Positions 1 to 8,661 of a stretch of 64,000 bases of DNA are shown here, one piece after another. The stretch is from positions 326,228 through 390,227 of the forward strand of contig JAEUHX010000058.1 of NCBI GenBank assembly GCA_016792805.1, in the 5' to 3' direction. How positions within the stretch are numbered: the stretch's first letter is position 1; every line of letters begins with the position of its first letter. The notes under the pieces were generated by a model. It saw only the letters and a list, made by a program, of their open reading frames with translations. It was not told the DNA's origin and ran no database searches. The position numbers were made by a program, and so were the translations under genes. This DNA comes from Planctomycetota bacterium (lineage in GTDB: Bacteria > Planctomycetota > UBA1135 > JACQFD01).

Positions 1-200
1 GCTCCGGGCGCGCAGTTGGTGATGCAGTTGCCCTGTCCCTGCAGATTGATGGGCGGGAACGCGGGCAGAACGGGGACGACCGACACGCAGCAGGCGCCGG
101 GCAACGAGAGCCCGTCGTTGGGATTGCACTGCGCGAGCGCCGGGGCCGCTGCGGTGGCCGTGGCCAGCAACGCGGCGGAAAGGCATCGAAGGAAAGACAT
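1..200 (-). CDS. Secreted Cys-rich hypothetical protein, partial (N-terminus only)
   Basis: The gene runs off the left edge. Reverse-strand translation from the ATG at 198-200 gives 66 residues: a signal peptide (MSFLRCLSAALLATATAAAP, then ALAQ) followed by a mature start rich in Cys and Pro. The ATG is preceded by AAGAGG at good spacing. The mature start closely matches the next gene on the same strand (571-1809): both share a Cys-Cys pair, PAFPPI, then GQGNC and TNC. The two are therefore tandem paralogues of an exported protein. Function is unknown; I recognise no catalytic family. Confidence 0.75.
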   Translation of the reverse strand, partial: MSFLRCLSAALLATATAAAPALAQCNPNDGLSLPGACCVSVVPVLPAFPPINLQGQGNCITNCAPG

Positions 201-570
201 GGAACCTCTTCGGGAAACGGGGTTTGACGCGTGCGCTCCGCACGGCGGCTCGCCGATGACCTCTCGACGAATGGACGCCTCGGTGAGCCGAAGCCAAACA
301 CACTGCTCCGGAGCCCGCCGCTGCGCCCGCCGCGGGGACGCACGCGACTCGGGGAATGTAGCAATCGTGAGACGGGGCCTCCCAAAGAAAAGTTCCCTCC
401 TCGAGGCCTCGCACGCCGCCGCAGCAATTCTCGTCCGGGCAATAACAATACGACGGCGCGCGGATGCTCATCCACGCACCGTCGTGCGGCGAAGGAGGTT
501 CGGCTGGCGGACCTTCGCAGCGGCAAACTTCAACTCATCACAGATTCGCGACGATCGCGATCTGAGGTCA
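201..570. other. Gap between tandem paralogues
   Basis: About 370 bases lie between the stop of the 571-1809 gene and the start of its truncated paralogue. The short open frames here have no recognisable domain. The stretch should contain the promoter of the left paralogue, but I could not identify a convincing -35/-10 pair. A small inverted repeat lies just after the upstream stop and is listed separately. Confidence 0.5.
541..564 (-). terminator. Hairpin just after the 571-1809 gene, possible terminator
   Basis: CAGATTCGCGA and TCGCGATCTG pair around a CGA loop, with one bulged base. On the reverse strand the hairpin begins about seven bases beyond the stop codon. No long T run follows, so intrinsic termination is only a guess; it could instead be an mRNA-end hairpin. 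Confidence 0.3.
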
Positions 571-1809
571 TCACAAATTCAAGGCCCAAGTTTGCGATGC
601 GAGCGAAAGCCCTCCAAAGCCGATCGCAACAAAAGGAGGTCCGCCCACGAGCACGAGCGTGTTCTCCAGATCGAGGAACACCGAACTCGTGATCACCGTG
701 CCGTTGGGGTCGATGATCTGCCCGAGCGGCCCGTCGGTCATGACGCCCGTCACGATGTGGAACGGCAGATTATTGGTGCAATTGTCGGGCGCCACAGAAA
801 GCCCGAATTCGCTCCAAACGCGCCGCTGTCCCGGGAAGACATTCGGCGGCAGAACCCACGCCCCAAGCGGGAACGCTTGCAATCCCGTGGGCGTGTTCGG
901 GGGGAGCGGAATCGGCGCGTAGTTCACCGGGGGCACGCCCACGAGGCACGAATAGCTGAAATTCAGATTCTGCTGCCACGTCGGGTTGGGCCCAAGCGGC
1001 CCGCTGGAGCACGGGCAGAATGGCCCGAGCGTCTGCAGCGTCCCGCCGATCACCTGCTCCTCGTTCACGCAATCCCACAGAAGCGGCGTCGAAACCAAGT
1101 TGTACCGTGTGGTGCGCGCCGAGTCGGCTGTCAGCAATCCAGCCGGCGGAGGCGGAGCGCCCCACACGAACGGCACCGGCCCCACAAACGCGTACATCGT
1201 CGTCGGATTGATCGGCGTCCCAAAGGGCTTGGGGCTCCAAGTCGCGTGCTCGAATTGCGCACACAGATGCGTCATCTGCACCATGCTGCGGAACTGGTTG
1301 GTTCCGCAATCGAGCGAGTAGTCGATCGAGCCCGAAAAGTGCACCGTCTGCCCGGCAAGGGCCGACTGCGGGAATGGGCAGGGCGCTACAGACGCGGTAT
1401 TGGTCGTATAGGTGAGATCGCCTGAGACGAAGAATCGCCACACCTGCTCGACCGTGCCCGCGGTGCTTGCCTCGGCCCATGTGCGCGCATACTTCGCGAC
1501 GAGCAGACCTGAAACCGGAGTCGGCCCTGTGATCTGAATATTCATCACGAAGATATCACAGAAAAGCTGCGCCGGAGGCGTGATGAAAATATTTACATTC
1601 CAGGGCGCGCCGGGCGTGCAATTCGTGAAGCAGTTGCCCTGTCCCTGGAATTGGATCGGTGGAAATGCCGGGAGCGTCGGAACGACAGTCAGGCAGCAGC
1701 TTCCGGGCGCCGACATATTGTCGGGCGTACACTGAGCCATCGCCGCAGGAGCGGCGGCGCTCGCCATCGATGCGAGCGCGAGCGCAGAAAGAAGTCGGGA
1801 GATCGACAT
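571..1809 (-). CDS. Secreted Cys-rich hypothetical protein
   Basis: The product is 412 residues from the ATG at 1807-1809. I prefer this start to the longer open frame because it begins directly with a signal peptide (MSISRLLSALALASMASAAA, then a cleavable AMAQ) and has an ACGAGG ribosome site just upstream. The mature protein is rich in Cys, Pro, Asn and Thr, with several CxC/CC elements, consistent with a disulfide-stabilised exported or surface protein. It is a paralogue of the truncated gene to its left. No enzyme motif was seen. It is divergent from the DUF1080 lipoprotein gene, with 183 bases between the starts that must carry both promoters. Function unknown. Confidence 0.7.
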   Translation of the reverse strand: MSISRLLSALALASMASAAAPAAMAQCTPDNMSAPGSCCLTVVPTLPAFPPIQFQGQGNCFTNCTPGAPWNVNIFITPPAQLFCDIFVMNIQITGPTPVSGLLVAKYARTWAEASTAGTVEQVWRFFVSGDLTYTTNTASVAPCPFPQSALAGQTVHFSGSIDYSLDCGTNQFRSMVQMTHLCAQFEHATWSPKPFGTPINPTTMYAFVGPVPFVWGAPPPPAGLLTADSARTTRYNLVSTPLLWDCVNEEQVIGGTLQTLGPFCPCSSGPLGPNPTWQQNLNFSYSCLVGVPPVNYAPIPLPPNTPTGLQAFPLGAWVLPPNVFPGQRRVWSEFGLSVAPDNCTNNLPFHIVTGVMTDGPLGQIIDPNGTVITSSVFLDLENTLVLVGGPPFVAIGFGGLSLASQTWALNL

Positions 1810-1992
1810 GGGGCCTCGTCGTGAAGCAGAACGGGGGTTCGCCGAAATGGCGCGAGAGCGCCGGGTCGCGGCTTCGAAAGCGAAACCGGCGCCCTGACAG
1901 AGTACCCTCGCGGCGCCTCCGTGGGACGTCGGAAGCCGCCGTCCAGGTTCCATCTCGGATTCGCTCTATTCGACCGCCATTCATCGACGCGA

Positions 1993-2721
1993 ATGAAATC
2001 CTCTCTCGGAAATCGTCCTTTCTATTCGCGCTATTCACGTTCCGCCGCGCTCCTATTCGCCGCCGCGTCGATGACGGCCATCGGCGGCTGCTGCGCCTGC
2101 CCGAAGAAGCCGACAAGCGCCGACTGCGAGTCGGGCTTCGTGCCGATCTTTAATGGCATCGACACGACCGGTTGGGTCTACGGCACCCACAACGGCAAGC
2201 CCCACCGCTCGGGCGCCGGCTATGGCGTGCGTGATGGAGTGCTTTTTTGCACCGAGAAGGACGGCGGAAACCTCTTCACCGAGCGGGAATACGGCGATTT
2301 CGCCTTCCGCTTCGAGTTCCGCCTCACGGAGAACGCCAACAACGGGATCGGCATTCGGGCGCCGCTCGAGGGCGACGCCGCCTTTGTTGGCCTCGAGGTC
2401 CAAGTGCTCGATGATTCGGGCAGCGAGTACCGCAACCTCAAACCGTGGCAGTACCACGGCTCGGTCTACGGCGTGGTGGCGTCGCGCCGCGGTGCGCAGC
2501 GCCCGGTCGGCGAATGGAACGAAGAGGAGATCTCGATCGTCGGCTCCAAGATCCGCGTGACGTTGAACGGCCAAGTAATTGTCGACGCCGACCTCGCCAG
2601 CGTGCGCGATCCCGAGATTCTGAAGGCGCACCCCGGCCTCGAGCGCCGGCGCGGCCACATCGGATTCCTCGGCCACGGTACGCGCGTCGAGTTTCGAAAC
2701 ATGCGCGTGCGCGAGCTGTAA
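1993..2721 (+). CDS. DUF1080 (3-keto-disaccharide hydrolase family) lipoprotein
   Basis: The product is 242 residues from ATG 1993. The N-terminus is a basic stretch, a hydrophobic segment (SAALLFAAASMTAIGG) and then CCAC, a plausible lipobox and lipidation cysteine. The rest is the concanavalin-like beta-sandwich of the DUF1080 family: a FNGIDTTGW opening, a DGVLFC strand, GDFAFRFEFRLTENANNGIGIRAP in the middle (residues about 100-125) and a closing strand HIGFLGHGTRVEFRNMRVREL. The family is greatly expanded in Planctomycetota and includes enzymes hydrolysing 3-keto-glycosides; substrate cannot be told from sequence. A longer in-frame start at 1921 exists but would put 24 uncharacteristic residues before the signal. 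Confidence 0.85.
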   Translation: MKSSLGNRPFYSRYSRSAALLFAAASMTAIGGCCACPKKPTSADCESGFVPIFNGIDTTGWVYGTHNGKPHRSGAGYGVRDGVLFCTEKDGGNLFTEREYGDFAFRFEFRLTENANNGIGIRAPLEGDAAFVGLEVQVLDDSGSEYRNLKPWQYHGSVYGVVASRRGAQRPVGEWNEEEISIVGSKIRVTLNGQVIVDADLASVRDPEILKAHPGLERRRGHIGFLGHGTRVEFRNMRVREL

Positions 2722-2733
2722 CATCCGCGCGCT

Positions 2734-3255
2734 TTGATTCGTACACTCTCACAGCTCGCATTTTTTTATGCGCTTTGGTTCGCGTGCGTCCTGGGCGCGG
2801 CCCACGCCATGCCGTGGCTTGGTCCGGCGGCGGTGATCGCGGGCGTAGCCCTTCATTTGAAGTTTCTCGCGCGCGAGCGGCGCCGCGAAATCTCGACGAT
2901 CGTACTCGGCGTCCTGCTCGGTGCCGTGATCGACTCGCTGTTCGCCGCCGCTCATGTGGTGAAATATCAATGCGCCCTCGCGCCGAATCTCGCGCCGCCG
3001 TGGATTCTTGCACTTTGGGCCGCATTCGCCACGACGTTCGCCCACGGCCTTTCGTGGCTTCGCGGGCGTCCTTGGCTCGCGATGCTGGCGGGCGCCCTTG
3101 CTGGGCCGCCAAGCTATCTCGCGGGTGAGTCGCTCGGCGCGCTCACTGTGCTCGAGCCGAGATGGGTGAGCTTCCCCGCGGTGGCCGCCGGATTCGCATT
3201 GGCCGTGCCGCTGCTCGCGGGGGCGCGCACACCGCGCCCTGAGCGAGATCACTAA
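2734..3255 (+). CDS. DUF2878-like small integral membrane protein
   Basis: The product is 173 residues from a TTG start 12 bases after the DUF1080 stop, so it is probably cotranscribed with it. About five hydrophobic segments are visible. The C-terminal half contains GALAGPPSYLAGESLGAL, similar to the conserved GPxSYLAG stretch I associate with DUF2878 proteins. Function is unknown. It ends four bases into the convergent amidohydrolase-like gene, so the two 3' ends overlap. Confidence 0.65.
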   Translation: MIRTLSQLAFFYALWFACVLGAAHAMPWLGPAAVIAGVALHLKFLARERRREISTIVLGVLLGAVIDSLFAAAHVVKYQCALAPNLAPPWILALWAAFATTFAHGLSWLRGRPWLAMLAGALAGPPSYLAGESLGALTVLEPRWVSFPAVAAGFALAVPLLAGARTPRPERDH

Positions 3256-4214
3256 AGCGAAGCAACGATTCGAGCGACGTCGCGGGCGATCGCTTCGCGG
3301 TCGGCGCCCAAGACTTCGTGGCGCTTCACGACGGGCTGTCCGCCCACGGCGGCAGCCTCAAGGCTCCACGCGCCAAACGCTTCCAACAAAAAGGCGGGGA
3401 GATTCTCCGCGGTGAGCTCGGCGGGAACTTCATAATCGAGGAACGCCACATCGAACCACGAGCCGCGGGCGAACGCACCAAACGGCGCGCGGAACGCGGC
3501 GGCGAGCGGCTCGAACGTGGATGCGAGACAGCGCAGACCGAGCCCGGGTTCGCGCGCCTCGAGCGCCCGAAGCAGCGCCCAGCCGTCGGGTGCAGCGCCT
3601 CGCGCCGAGAGCGCAGCTCCGGGCGCCGCCACATTTCCGCGAGCGACCTCGGCCAAAGTGATCTGTGAGGCTGGAGATTTCACGATTCGAGCCAACGGGT
3701 GCTCCGCAAGCTCCCGAACGAGAGCGGCCGCGTCCGGATCGTCCGCGCTCGGATCCCACTCGATGCCACCGCGCAGACCCACCTCGGCGCACGCTTCGAC
3801 GACGGCGCGCACACGCGCAGCGCGCGCTCCGCGAAGATCGACAATTGGATGCAGGACTCCGGCAGATGCGCACTCCACAAATGCTTGTGTTGCGATGGTT
3901 TTATGAACATCCGCGTCGGCCTGCTCGAGCGCGACGCGCGCTGTGGAGCGACGGCCCGGATGCACTGCACGCAACGCCATTGCGATCGGATCGACGCCCG
4001 CGAGCGCGAGCCCGGGGACGACGAGCTTTCCCCACACTTCCAGCACCTCCTCGCCGCGCTCGACGGCGCTGGCTGGCCCCGTCCACGCGATGCGCCCTTG
4101 CACGGCTCGCAGATGCCCACGGTGCACGCCGAGCGGTGCCAGCGAGACGAAGCAGCCGTCTTTCAGATGGATGCGCTTGGCGGCGCGAATCGTGTGAATC
4201 GGGTCGAGCGGCAC
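3252..4214 (-). CDS. Amidohydrolase-like protein lacking the metal site
   Basis: The product is 320 residues from a GTG start eight bases after the stop of the DUF1634 gene, with AGGA just upstream. The opening (DPIHTIRAAKRIHLKDGCFVS, then a strand and GRIAWTGP) and the end (a strand with DYEVPAELTAENLP, then AVGGQPVVKRHEVL) match the composite beta-sandwich of SsnA-like aminohydrolases that frames the catalytic barrel. The middle is short: I find no HxH pair and no His/Asp metal ligands. It is likely a degenerate or repurposed family member, not an active deaminase. It is last in the seven-gene leftward run. Confidence 0.5.
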   Translation of the reverse strand: MPLDPIHTIRAAKRIHLKDGCFVSLAPLGVHRGHLRAVQGRIAWTGPASAVERGEEVLEVWGKLVVPGLALAGVDPIAMALRAVHPGRRSTARVALEQADADVHKTIATQAFVECASAGVLHPIVDLRGARAARVRAVVEACAEVGLRGGIEWDPSADDPDAAALVRELAEHPLARIVKSPASQITLAEVARGNVAAPGAALSARGAAPDGWALLRALEAREPGLGLRCLASTFEPLAAAFRAPFGAFARGSWFDVAFLDYEVPAELTAENLPAFLLEAFGAWSLEAAAVGGQPVVKRHEVLGADREAIARDVARIVASL

Positions 4215-4222
4215 GGAGTTTC

Positions 4223-4615
4223 CTAGAGTGGTCCGCTCAAGGGGCGCCAAGCGATGGCGATGGCGGCGATCAATACAGCAACAATCAGGAATGCAACGAT
4301 CGCAAGCGAGCGCCGTCCGACGCGGGCGGTCCAGAGCGCGAGAAGAACGACGCGCAGCACCGGCGTGATCGCCAAGATCATGCAGCCGATTGCAGCCCAC
4401 GCCATTGGGTCGAGATGGATGAACGAATCCACTTGGCGCAGCGGGTCGTGAAGAATCTTCGGCCCCACATCGGGGCGCACGGGCATCAAGAGCAGCGCCC
4501 CCGCCATGAGCGTCGCGGCGCTGACGACGCCCGCCAAGGTCACATAAGCGCCGAGCGGACTCTCATCGCGCGAGAATCGCCGTCGCGAGGGCGCCGCTTC
4601 GGGTTGCCGGCTCAC
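4223..4615 (-). CDS. DUF1634 membrane protein
   Basis: The product is 130 residues with three predicted membrane segments: about 22-45, 68-90 and 105-125. The pattern of a short N-tail, a first helix, a loop carrying Gly-Pro and then two close helices fits DUF1634. Genes of this family are commonly found beside TauE/SafE exporters. Here its ATG overlaps the stop of the TauE/SafE gene by four bases (ATGA), so the pair is translationally coupled. It is probably an accessory subunit of the exporter; the function is not established. Confidence 0.75.
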   Translation of the reverse strand: MSRQPEAAPSRRRFSRDESPLGAYVTLAGVVSAATLMAGALLLMPVRPDVGPKILHDPLRQVDSFIHLDPMAWAAIGCMILAITPVLRVVLLALWTARVGRRSLAIVAFLIVAVLIAAIAIAWRPLSGPL

Positions 4616-5448
4616 GAGAGCGCCTTCTGACCCATCTGCCAGGCAAGCGCGATGAGTAAGAACGAGAAGGAGCGCCGCAGCGCCGTCCCGCCAATCCGCG
4701 CAGAAATGGCGGATCCCACAAATGCGCCAGCGAGGACACCGAGGAGCACAGCGGCCGTCTCGAGCGGTCGCACGTGGCCGCGTCCGAAGTAGACCGGTAG
4801 CGAGGCCGCCGCCGTCATGCCAAGAATGAGGTTGCTCGTCGCAGCCGCTGCGCGAATCGGCACGCGCGCCAACAACGTCATCGCCGGCACCTGGAACACC
4901 CCGCCTCCGACGCCGAGGAGCCCCGAGATCGCGCCCGCCAAACCGGAGATCCCCAGGATCCCCTTTAAGTAACGGACGCGATAGATGACGCGCTCACCCG
5001 ACTTCGGGTCGACATAGGAGCCATCGAAGAGCCCTACCTCCGCCTCCTCCTCATCGTGCTCCTCGCCATCTCGTTCGTCGGGGTCTTGACCGCGCCACAT
5101 CAGCAGAGAGGTCGTCAGGAGCACGGCCGCGAAAAGGCCATAGAGAAACGTAACATTCACTCTGCTCGTCACGAGGGCGTTGACGAGCGCGATCACTACG
5201 GTGGGAAGCGCAAGCACGAGCGCCAAGCGCTGATTCACAAATCGCTCGCGCCCCGTCGCTACGGCCACACCGCCCGACGTCGCGATCACCGCGAGCAAGC
5301 TCGTCGCGCGCGCGTGCTCGAAATCCCAGCCGTAATATTGAGTGAGAAGCGGAATGATGATCATTCCGCCTCCGACGCCTACCATCGACCCGACGGTCCC
5401 CGCGGCCACGCCCGCAGTGATCAATAAAAGCGTCGTGGTGAGGTCCAT
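4612..5448 (-). CDS. TauE/SafE family sulfite/organic anion exporter
   Basis: The product is 278 residues. It shows two repeats of the TauE/SafE signature: GTVGSMVGVGGGMIIIPLLT near the N-terminus and GLLGVGGGVFQVPAMTLLA near residue 180, each within paired hydrophobic helices. About eight transmembrane segments are visible, split by a charged loop rich in Asp/Glu (residues about 122-150). The family exports sulfite, sulfoacetate or related small anions; substrate is not deducible. The gene is followed by its usual DUF1634 partner and lies downstream of the heptose genes, probably in the same transcript. Confidence 0.88.
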   Translation of the reverse strand: MDLTTTLLLITAGVAAGTVGSMVGVGGGMIIIPLLTQYYGWDFEHARATSLLAVIATSGGVAVATGRERFVNQRLALVLALPTVVIALVNALVTSRVNVTFLYGLFAAVLLTTSLLMWRGQDPDERDGEEHDEEEAEVGLFDGSYVDPKSGERVIYRVRYLKGILGISGLAGAISGLLGVGGGVFQVPAMTLLARVPIRAAAATSNLILGMTAAASLPVYFGRGHVRPLETAAVLLGVLAGAFVGSAISARIGGTALRRSFSFLLIALAWQMGQKALS

Positions 5449-5491
5449 GTCGCGTGAGATCAGCTCGGCGTCGGCGCGCCGCGGGCGCGAC

Positions 5492-6073
5492 TCAGTGGCC
5501 TGCGCGAGCGGGCGCCTGCGCGCGCTTGCGCGGCGCCGCGGGCTTCATCGCTTTCTTGCTCGGCGCAGCCTCCGGCTTGGCCGGAGCGCTCTTCGCCGCC
5601 GGAGCCTTTGCCGCGCGCTCGAGAATTTGTTGAATCGATCGCGGCTTCGGGTCGCCCGCAATCACCACTTTTGCACCGACCTCCGCCGCAGCCGTAGCCT
5701 CCGGCGGCGCCATCTCTGCGTAGTCGGAGCCGCGCACGACAACATGCGGCTTCAGCTTTCGCACGATGGCGCTCGGATCGTCTTCCTCGAAAAACACCAC
5801 ATAATGAATGCCCTGGATCTCCGCCAGGATCTCGGCACGCTCCGCGGCCGGCTGCACCGGCCGCAGCGCACCTTTAGTGCGCCGCACGGCGGCGTCGCCT
5901 TGAATGGCGACGATGAGATAGTCGCCTCGGCTGCGCGCATCGGTGAGATATCGAATATGGCCCACGTGCAGGAGATCGAACGCTCCCGGCGCCAACACCA
6001 CAGTTTTCCCCTGCGAGCGAAAGCCAGCTACCACTTGAGCGAGCACGTCCGTATCTTTCTGAACCTTATCCAT
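5492..6073 (-). CDS. Stand-alone RfaE2-like cytidylyl/adenylyltransferase
   Basis: The product is 193 residues. Residues about 25-45 carry the nucleotidyltransferase HxGH signature (GAFDLLHVGHIRYL) and the domain continues to about residue 145 (DAAVRRTKGALRPVQPAAERAEILA). It resembles the C-terminal domain of the adjacent HldE. The tail from about 150 is a low-complexity Ala/Lys/Pro segment, probably disordered. It follows hldE by 13 bases, so both are cotranscribed. It could supply a second NDP-sugar activation step or be a duplicated heptose adenylyltransferase; the substrate is unknown. Confidence 0.75.
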   Translation of the reverse strand: MDKVQKDTDVLAQVVAGFRSQGKTVVLAPGAFDLLHVGHIRYLTDARSRGDYLIVAIQGDAAVRRTKGALRPVQPAAERAEILAEIQGIHYVVFFEEDDPSAIVRKLKPHVVVRGSDYAEMAPPEATAAAEVGAKVVIAGDPKPRSIQQILERAAKAPAAKSAPAKPEAAPSKKAMKPAAPRKRAQAPARAGH

Positions 6074-6086
6074 CAGTAGCCCTCCA

Positions 6087-7580
6087 TCACTTCGTTGCGG
6101 GACTGTACGCGTCGAGGACTTTTTGGATTACGTTCGTCGTCGAGCGGCCGGCGACGAGCTTCATGAGCAGCACGCGGCCTCCGTGAGCCTCGACCCATTC
6201 TCGGCCCACGACGCCTTTGTCTGCCCAATCCTCACCTTTCACGAGCACATTCGGAGTGATTCGTTGGATGAGTGCAAGCGGCGTGTCTTCGCTGAACGCG
6301 ATGACGGCGTTCACAACTTCCAGACCCGCCAGCAACTCCATGCGGTCTTCCACCGAGTTTACCGGTCGCTTGGGGCCTTTGATGCGGCGGACGCTCGCAT
6401 CATCGTTGACACCAACGATGAGGAAGTCGCCGCTCGCGCGCGCCTCGCGAAGATATTTGAGGTGACCCGCATGAAGGATATCGAACACGCCGTTGGTGAA
6501 CACCACGGCGCGCCCATTCGCTTTGAGCTCGGTCACGAGCCGATCGAGCTCGTCGAGGGAGCGAAGCAGCTTCCCGCTCCGCTGTTCGCGCAGCGAGAGC
6601 GCATCGATCAGCTCCTCGCGCCGCACGGTGGCGGTTCCGAGCTTCGCCACCACAATTCCGGCCGCCGCATTGGCGAGGCGCACGGCTTCCTCGAGGGAGG
6701 CGCCCGCCGCAAGGTGCAAACCCAGATGCGCGATCACGGTATCGCCCGCACCTGTAACATCATACACTTGCCGCGCCTGGGTCGGGATCAGGTGATCCAC
6801 GCGATCGGTCCGCGACATGAAGAATACGCCGTCCTTTCCGAGCGTGATCACGGCGGCCTCAAGATCACACATCTCTAGCAGCTTCTCTCCCGCCGCAATC
6901 AGATCGGCGCGGTTCGGCACTCCCGACGGGCCGTTGCGAATCGGCACGCCGATCGCCTGCTCCGCCTCTCCGCGATTGGGAGTCACAATGGAAGCACCCT
7001 TGTAGCGCGAGTAGTCGGAGCCCTTCGGATCCACGAGCACATGCTTGCCCGCGCCGCGCGCGATCGCGATGAACTCCTGGACCAGCTCGCGCGAAAGGAC
7101 ACCTTTCCCGTAGTCGGAGAGGATCACGAGCTCGAACTGTGATATGTGATCTCTCAAGAATGCGATCCCGCGTTCGATCACCTCGCGCTCAAGCGGCGCA
7201 CGCTCCTCGCGGTCGACGCGCAGCATTTGTTGCGGTCCCGCCATGTGGCGCGACTTGATCGTGGTGGGCCGCCGCGCCGTCAGAACCGGCTCCGTATCAA
7301 TTCCGGCGCGCCGCAGGAGCTCGACGAGGCGCGCGCCTGACGCATCGGCGCCGATGGCGCCCAGCACGCTCGCGCGGCCGCCCATCGACACGACGTTGGC
7401 GGCGACGTTGCCGGCGCCGCCGAGCTTTAGCTCTTCGCGCTTGACGTCGAGCACGGGAATCGGCGCCTCGGGTGAAATCCGCGCGACGTCCCCGATGACG
7501 TATTCGTCAAGGATGAGATCGCCGGCGATCAGGATGCGGGGCGAACCGAGCGCCTGGATTCGCTCCGAGAGAGAGGTCAT
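6087..7580 (-). CDS. hldE: Bifunctional heptose-7-phosphate kinase / heptose-1-phosphate adenylyltransferase
   Basis: The product is 497 residues, the usual length of HldE. Residues 1-330 are a PfkB-type sugar kinase with GGAGNVA near 54-60, DPKGSDYSRY near 184-193, and the catalytic/anion-hole DVTGAGDT at 274-281. Residues 355-497 are a nucleotidyltransferase with FTNGVFDILHAGHLKYL at 361-377 and RIKGPKRPVN following. It catalyses two steps of ADP-L-glycero-D-manno-heptose synthesis for the lipopolysaccharide inner core. The gene begins ten bases after lpxK ends. Together they indicate that the organism makes an LPS-type outer membrane. Confidence 0.95.
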   Translation of the reverse strand: MTSLSERIQALGSPRILIAGDLILDEYVIGDVARISPEAPIPVLDVKREELKLGGAGNVAANVVSMGGRASVLGAIGADASGARLVELLRRAGIDTEPVLTARRPTTIKSRHMAGPQQMLRVDREERAPLEREVIERGIAFLRDHISQFELVILSDYGKGVLSRELVQEFIAIARGAGKHVLVDPKGSDYSRYKGASIVTPNRGEAEQAIGVPIRNGPSGVPNRADLIAAGEKLLEMCDLEAAVITLGKDGVFFMSRTDRVDHLIPTQARQVYDVTGAGDTVIAHLGLHLAAGASLEEAVRLANAAAGIVVAKLGTATVRREELIDALSLREQRSGKLLRSLDELDRLVTELKANGRAVVFTNGVFDILHAGHLKYLREARASGDFLIVGVNDDASVRRIKGPKRPVNSVEDRMELLAGLEVVNAVIAFSEDTPLALIQRITPNVLVKGEDWADKGVVGREWVEAHGGRVLLMKLVAGRSTTNVIQKVLDAYSPATK

Positions 7581-7590
7581 GCGAGTTGGG

Positions 7591-8661
7591 TCATTGTGAC
7601 ATCGCAGCGCCCCTTTTCGAGAGCCACGGCGCCAAGCGGGCGCGCAACTCCGCCTCGCCGCGGAGCCACCGCAGCTCGACGCGCAGGACCCAGCCGTCGA
7701 TCACGCCTAGCCGGCGGAGCTTCGGGGCGTCCTTTTCGGTCGTGAGCCAGATCGTCCCGTCGGTGCCGTCGCGGAGGTCGGGAAGGTCGGCCGGGAGGTA
7801 GCGGTGGTGGTCCGGGAAGGCGCGCTCCTCGCGGATCGCAGCGCCGAGGCGCGCGACCGTCGAGGCGAAGGCCGCCGGATGGGCGATCGACGAGAGCAGG
7901 CGTACCGGTCGGCCGCGCAGCTCGTCGAGGGCCAACGAGCGATGGGGCACGCCGAGGCTCTCGAGGGAGATCGGGCCATGGGCCGCGTCGATGCGCGGGC
8001 CGCCGTAGCCGAAGGCCCCGAGCTGGCGCCAGAGGGCATCGCGTGACGGCTCGTCGACGAGGTCGCTACGCGTAGCCACCACCAGATCGGCGCGGGCGAG
8101 TCCCCGGGCGGGCTCCCGCAGGAGGCCGCGCGGCAAGCAGGCGCCGCCACCCAGTGGATCGGTGGCATCTACAAGCACGCAATCAAGATCGCGCTGCACG
8201 CGGCGGTGCTGGAAGCCGTCGTCGAGAATCCACAGATCGACTTCCGGGTGCTGCTCGCGCACGCGCCGCGCCGCCTCGATGCGGTCGGCGCCGACACCGA
8301 CGGCCAACCCCGGATAGCGATCGGTGAGCATCGCCACCTCGTCGTTTCCGGAGAAATCGCCTCCGTAGCCGCGCGCCAAAACCGCCGGCTCGACGCCCGA
8401 TGCCCGGGCCATCTCGAGGAGCCAGGCCGTGAACGGAGTCTTGCCGGTTCCGCCGGTCGTGAGGTTGCCGACGGAGATCGTCGGGCGGTCGAGGGTGTGG
8501 CTCGAGAGCAGCCCCGCGCGGTACGCGGCGAGCCGAGTGCGCGCCACGCCACCATAGGCGCAGCCGAGCGGCGCGAGTGCTAGACGCGCGGCGGCCGCGA
8601 GCGGTCCGCCGCCTCCGCGGAGCCAAGGCGGACCCGGAAGTCGCGGGGGAGCGGCGCTCAC
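7591..8661 (-). CDS. lpxK: Tetraacyldisaccharide 4'-kinase
   Basis: The product is 356 residues from a GTG at 8659-8661 that overlaps the protease stop as GTGA. The open frame extends further upstream, but that part lies inside the protease gene in another frame. The LpxK P-loop is clear at residues about 65-76 (GNLTTGGTGKTP), followed by LARGYGG, the DDGFQH motif near 145-150 (WILDDGFQHRRVQRD), and C-terminal TTEKDAPKL. The enzyme phosphorylates the 4' position of the lipid A disaccharide precursor at the inner membrane. It sits upstream of hldE in the same run, linking lipid A and core biosynthesis. Confidence 0.93.
   Translation of the reverse strand: MSAAPPRLPGPPWLRGGGGPLAAAARLALAPLGCAYGGVARTRLAAYRAGLLSSHTLDRPTISVGNLTTGGTGKTPFTAWLLEMARASGVEPAVLARGYGGDFSGNDEVAMLTDRYPGLAVGVGADRIEAARRVREQHPEVDLWILDDGFQHRRVQRDLDCVLVDATDPLGGGACLPRGLLREPARGLARADLVVATRSDLVDEPSRDALWRQLGAFGYGGPRIDAAHGPISLESLGVPHRSLALDELRGRPVRLLSSIAHPAAFASTVARLGAAIREERAFPDHHRYLPADLPDLRDGTDGTIWLTTEKDAPKLRRLGVIDGWVLRVELRWLRGEAELRARLAPWLSKRGAAMSQ

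Noticed and set aside
16-1425. 469-codon forward open frame over the Cys-rich secreted genes
   Set aside because: Arg/His-rich translation with no domain, antisense to a gene with a signal peptide and a paralogue; a GC-rich shadow frame.
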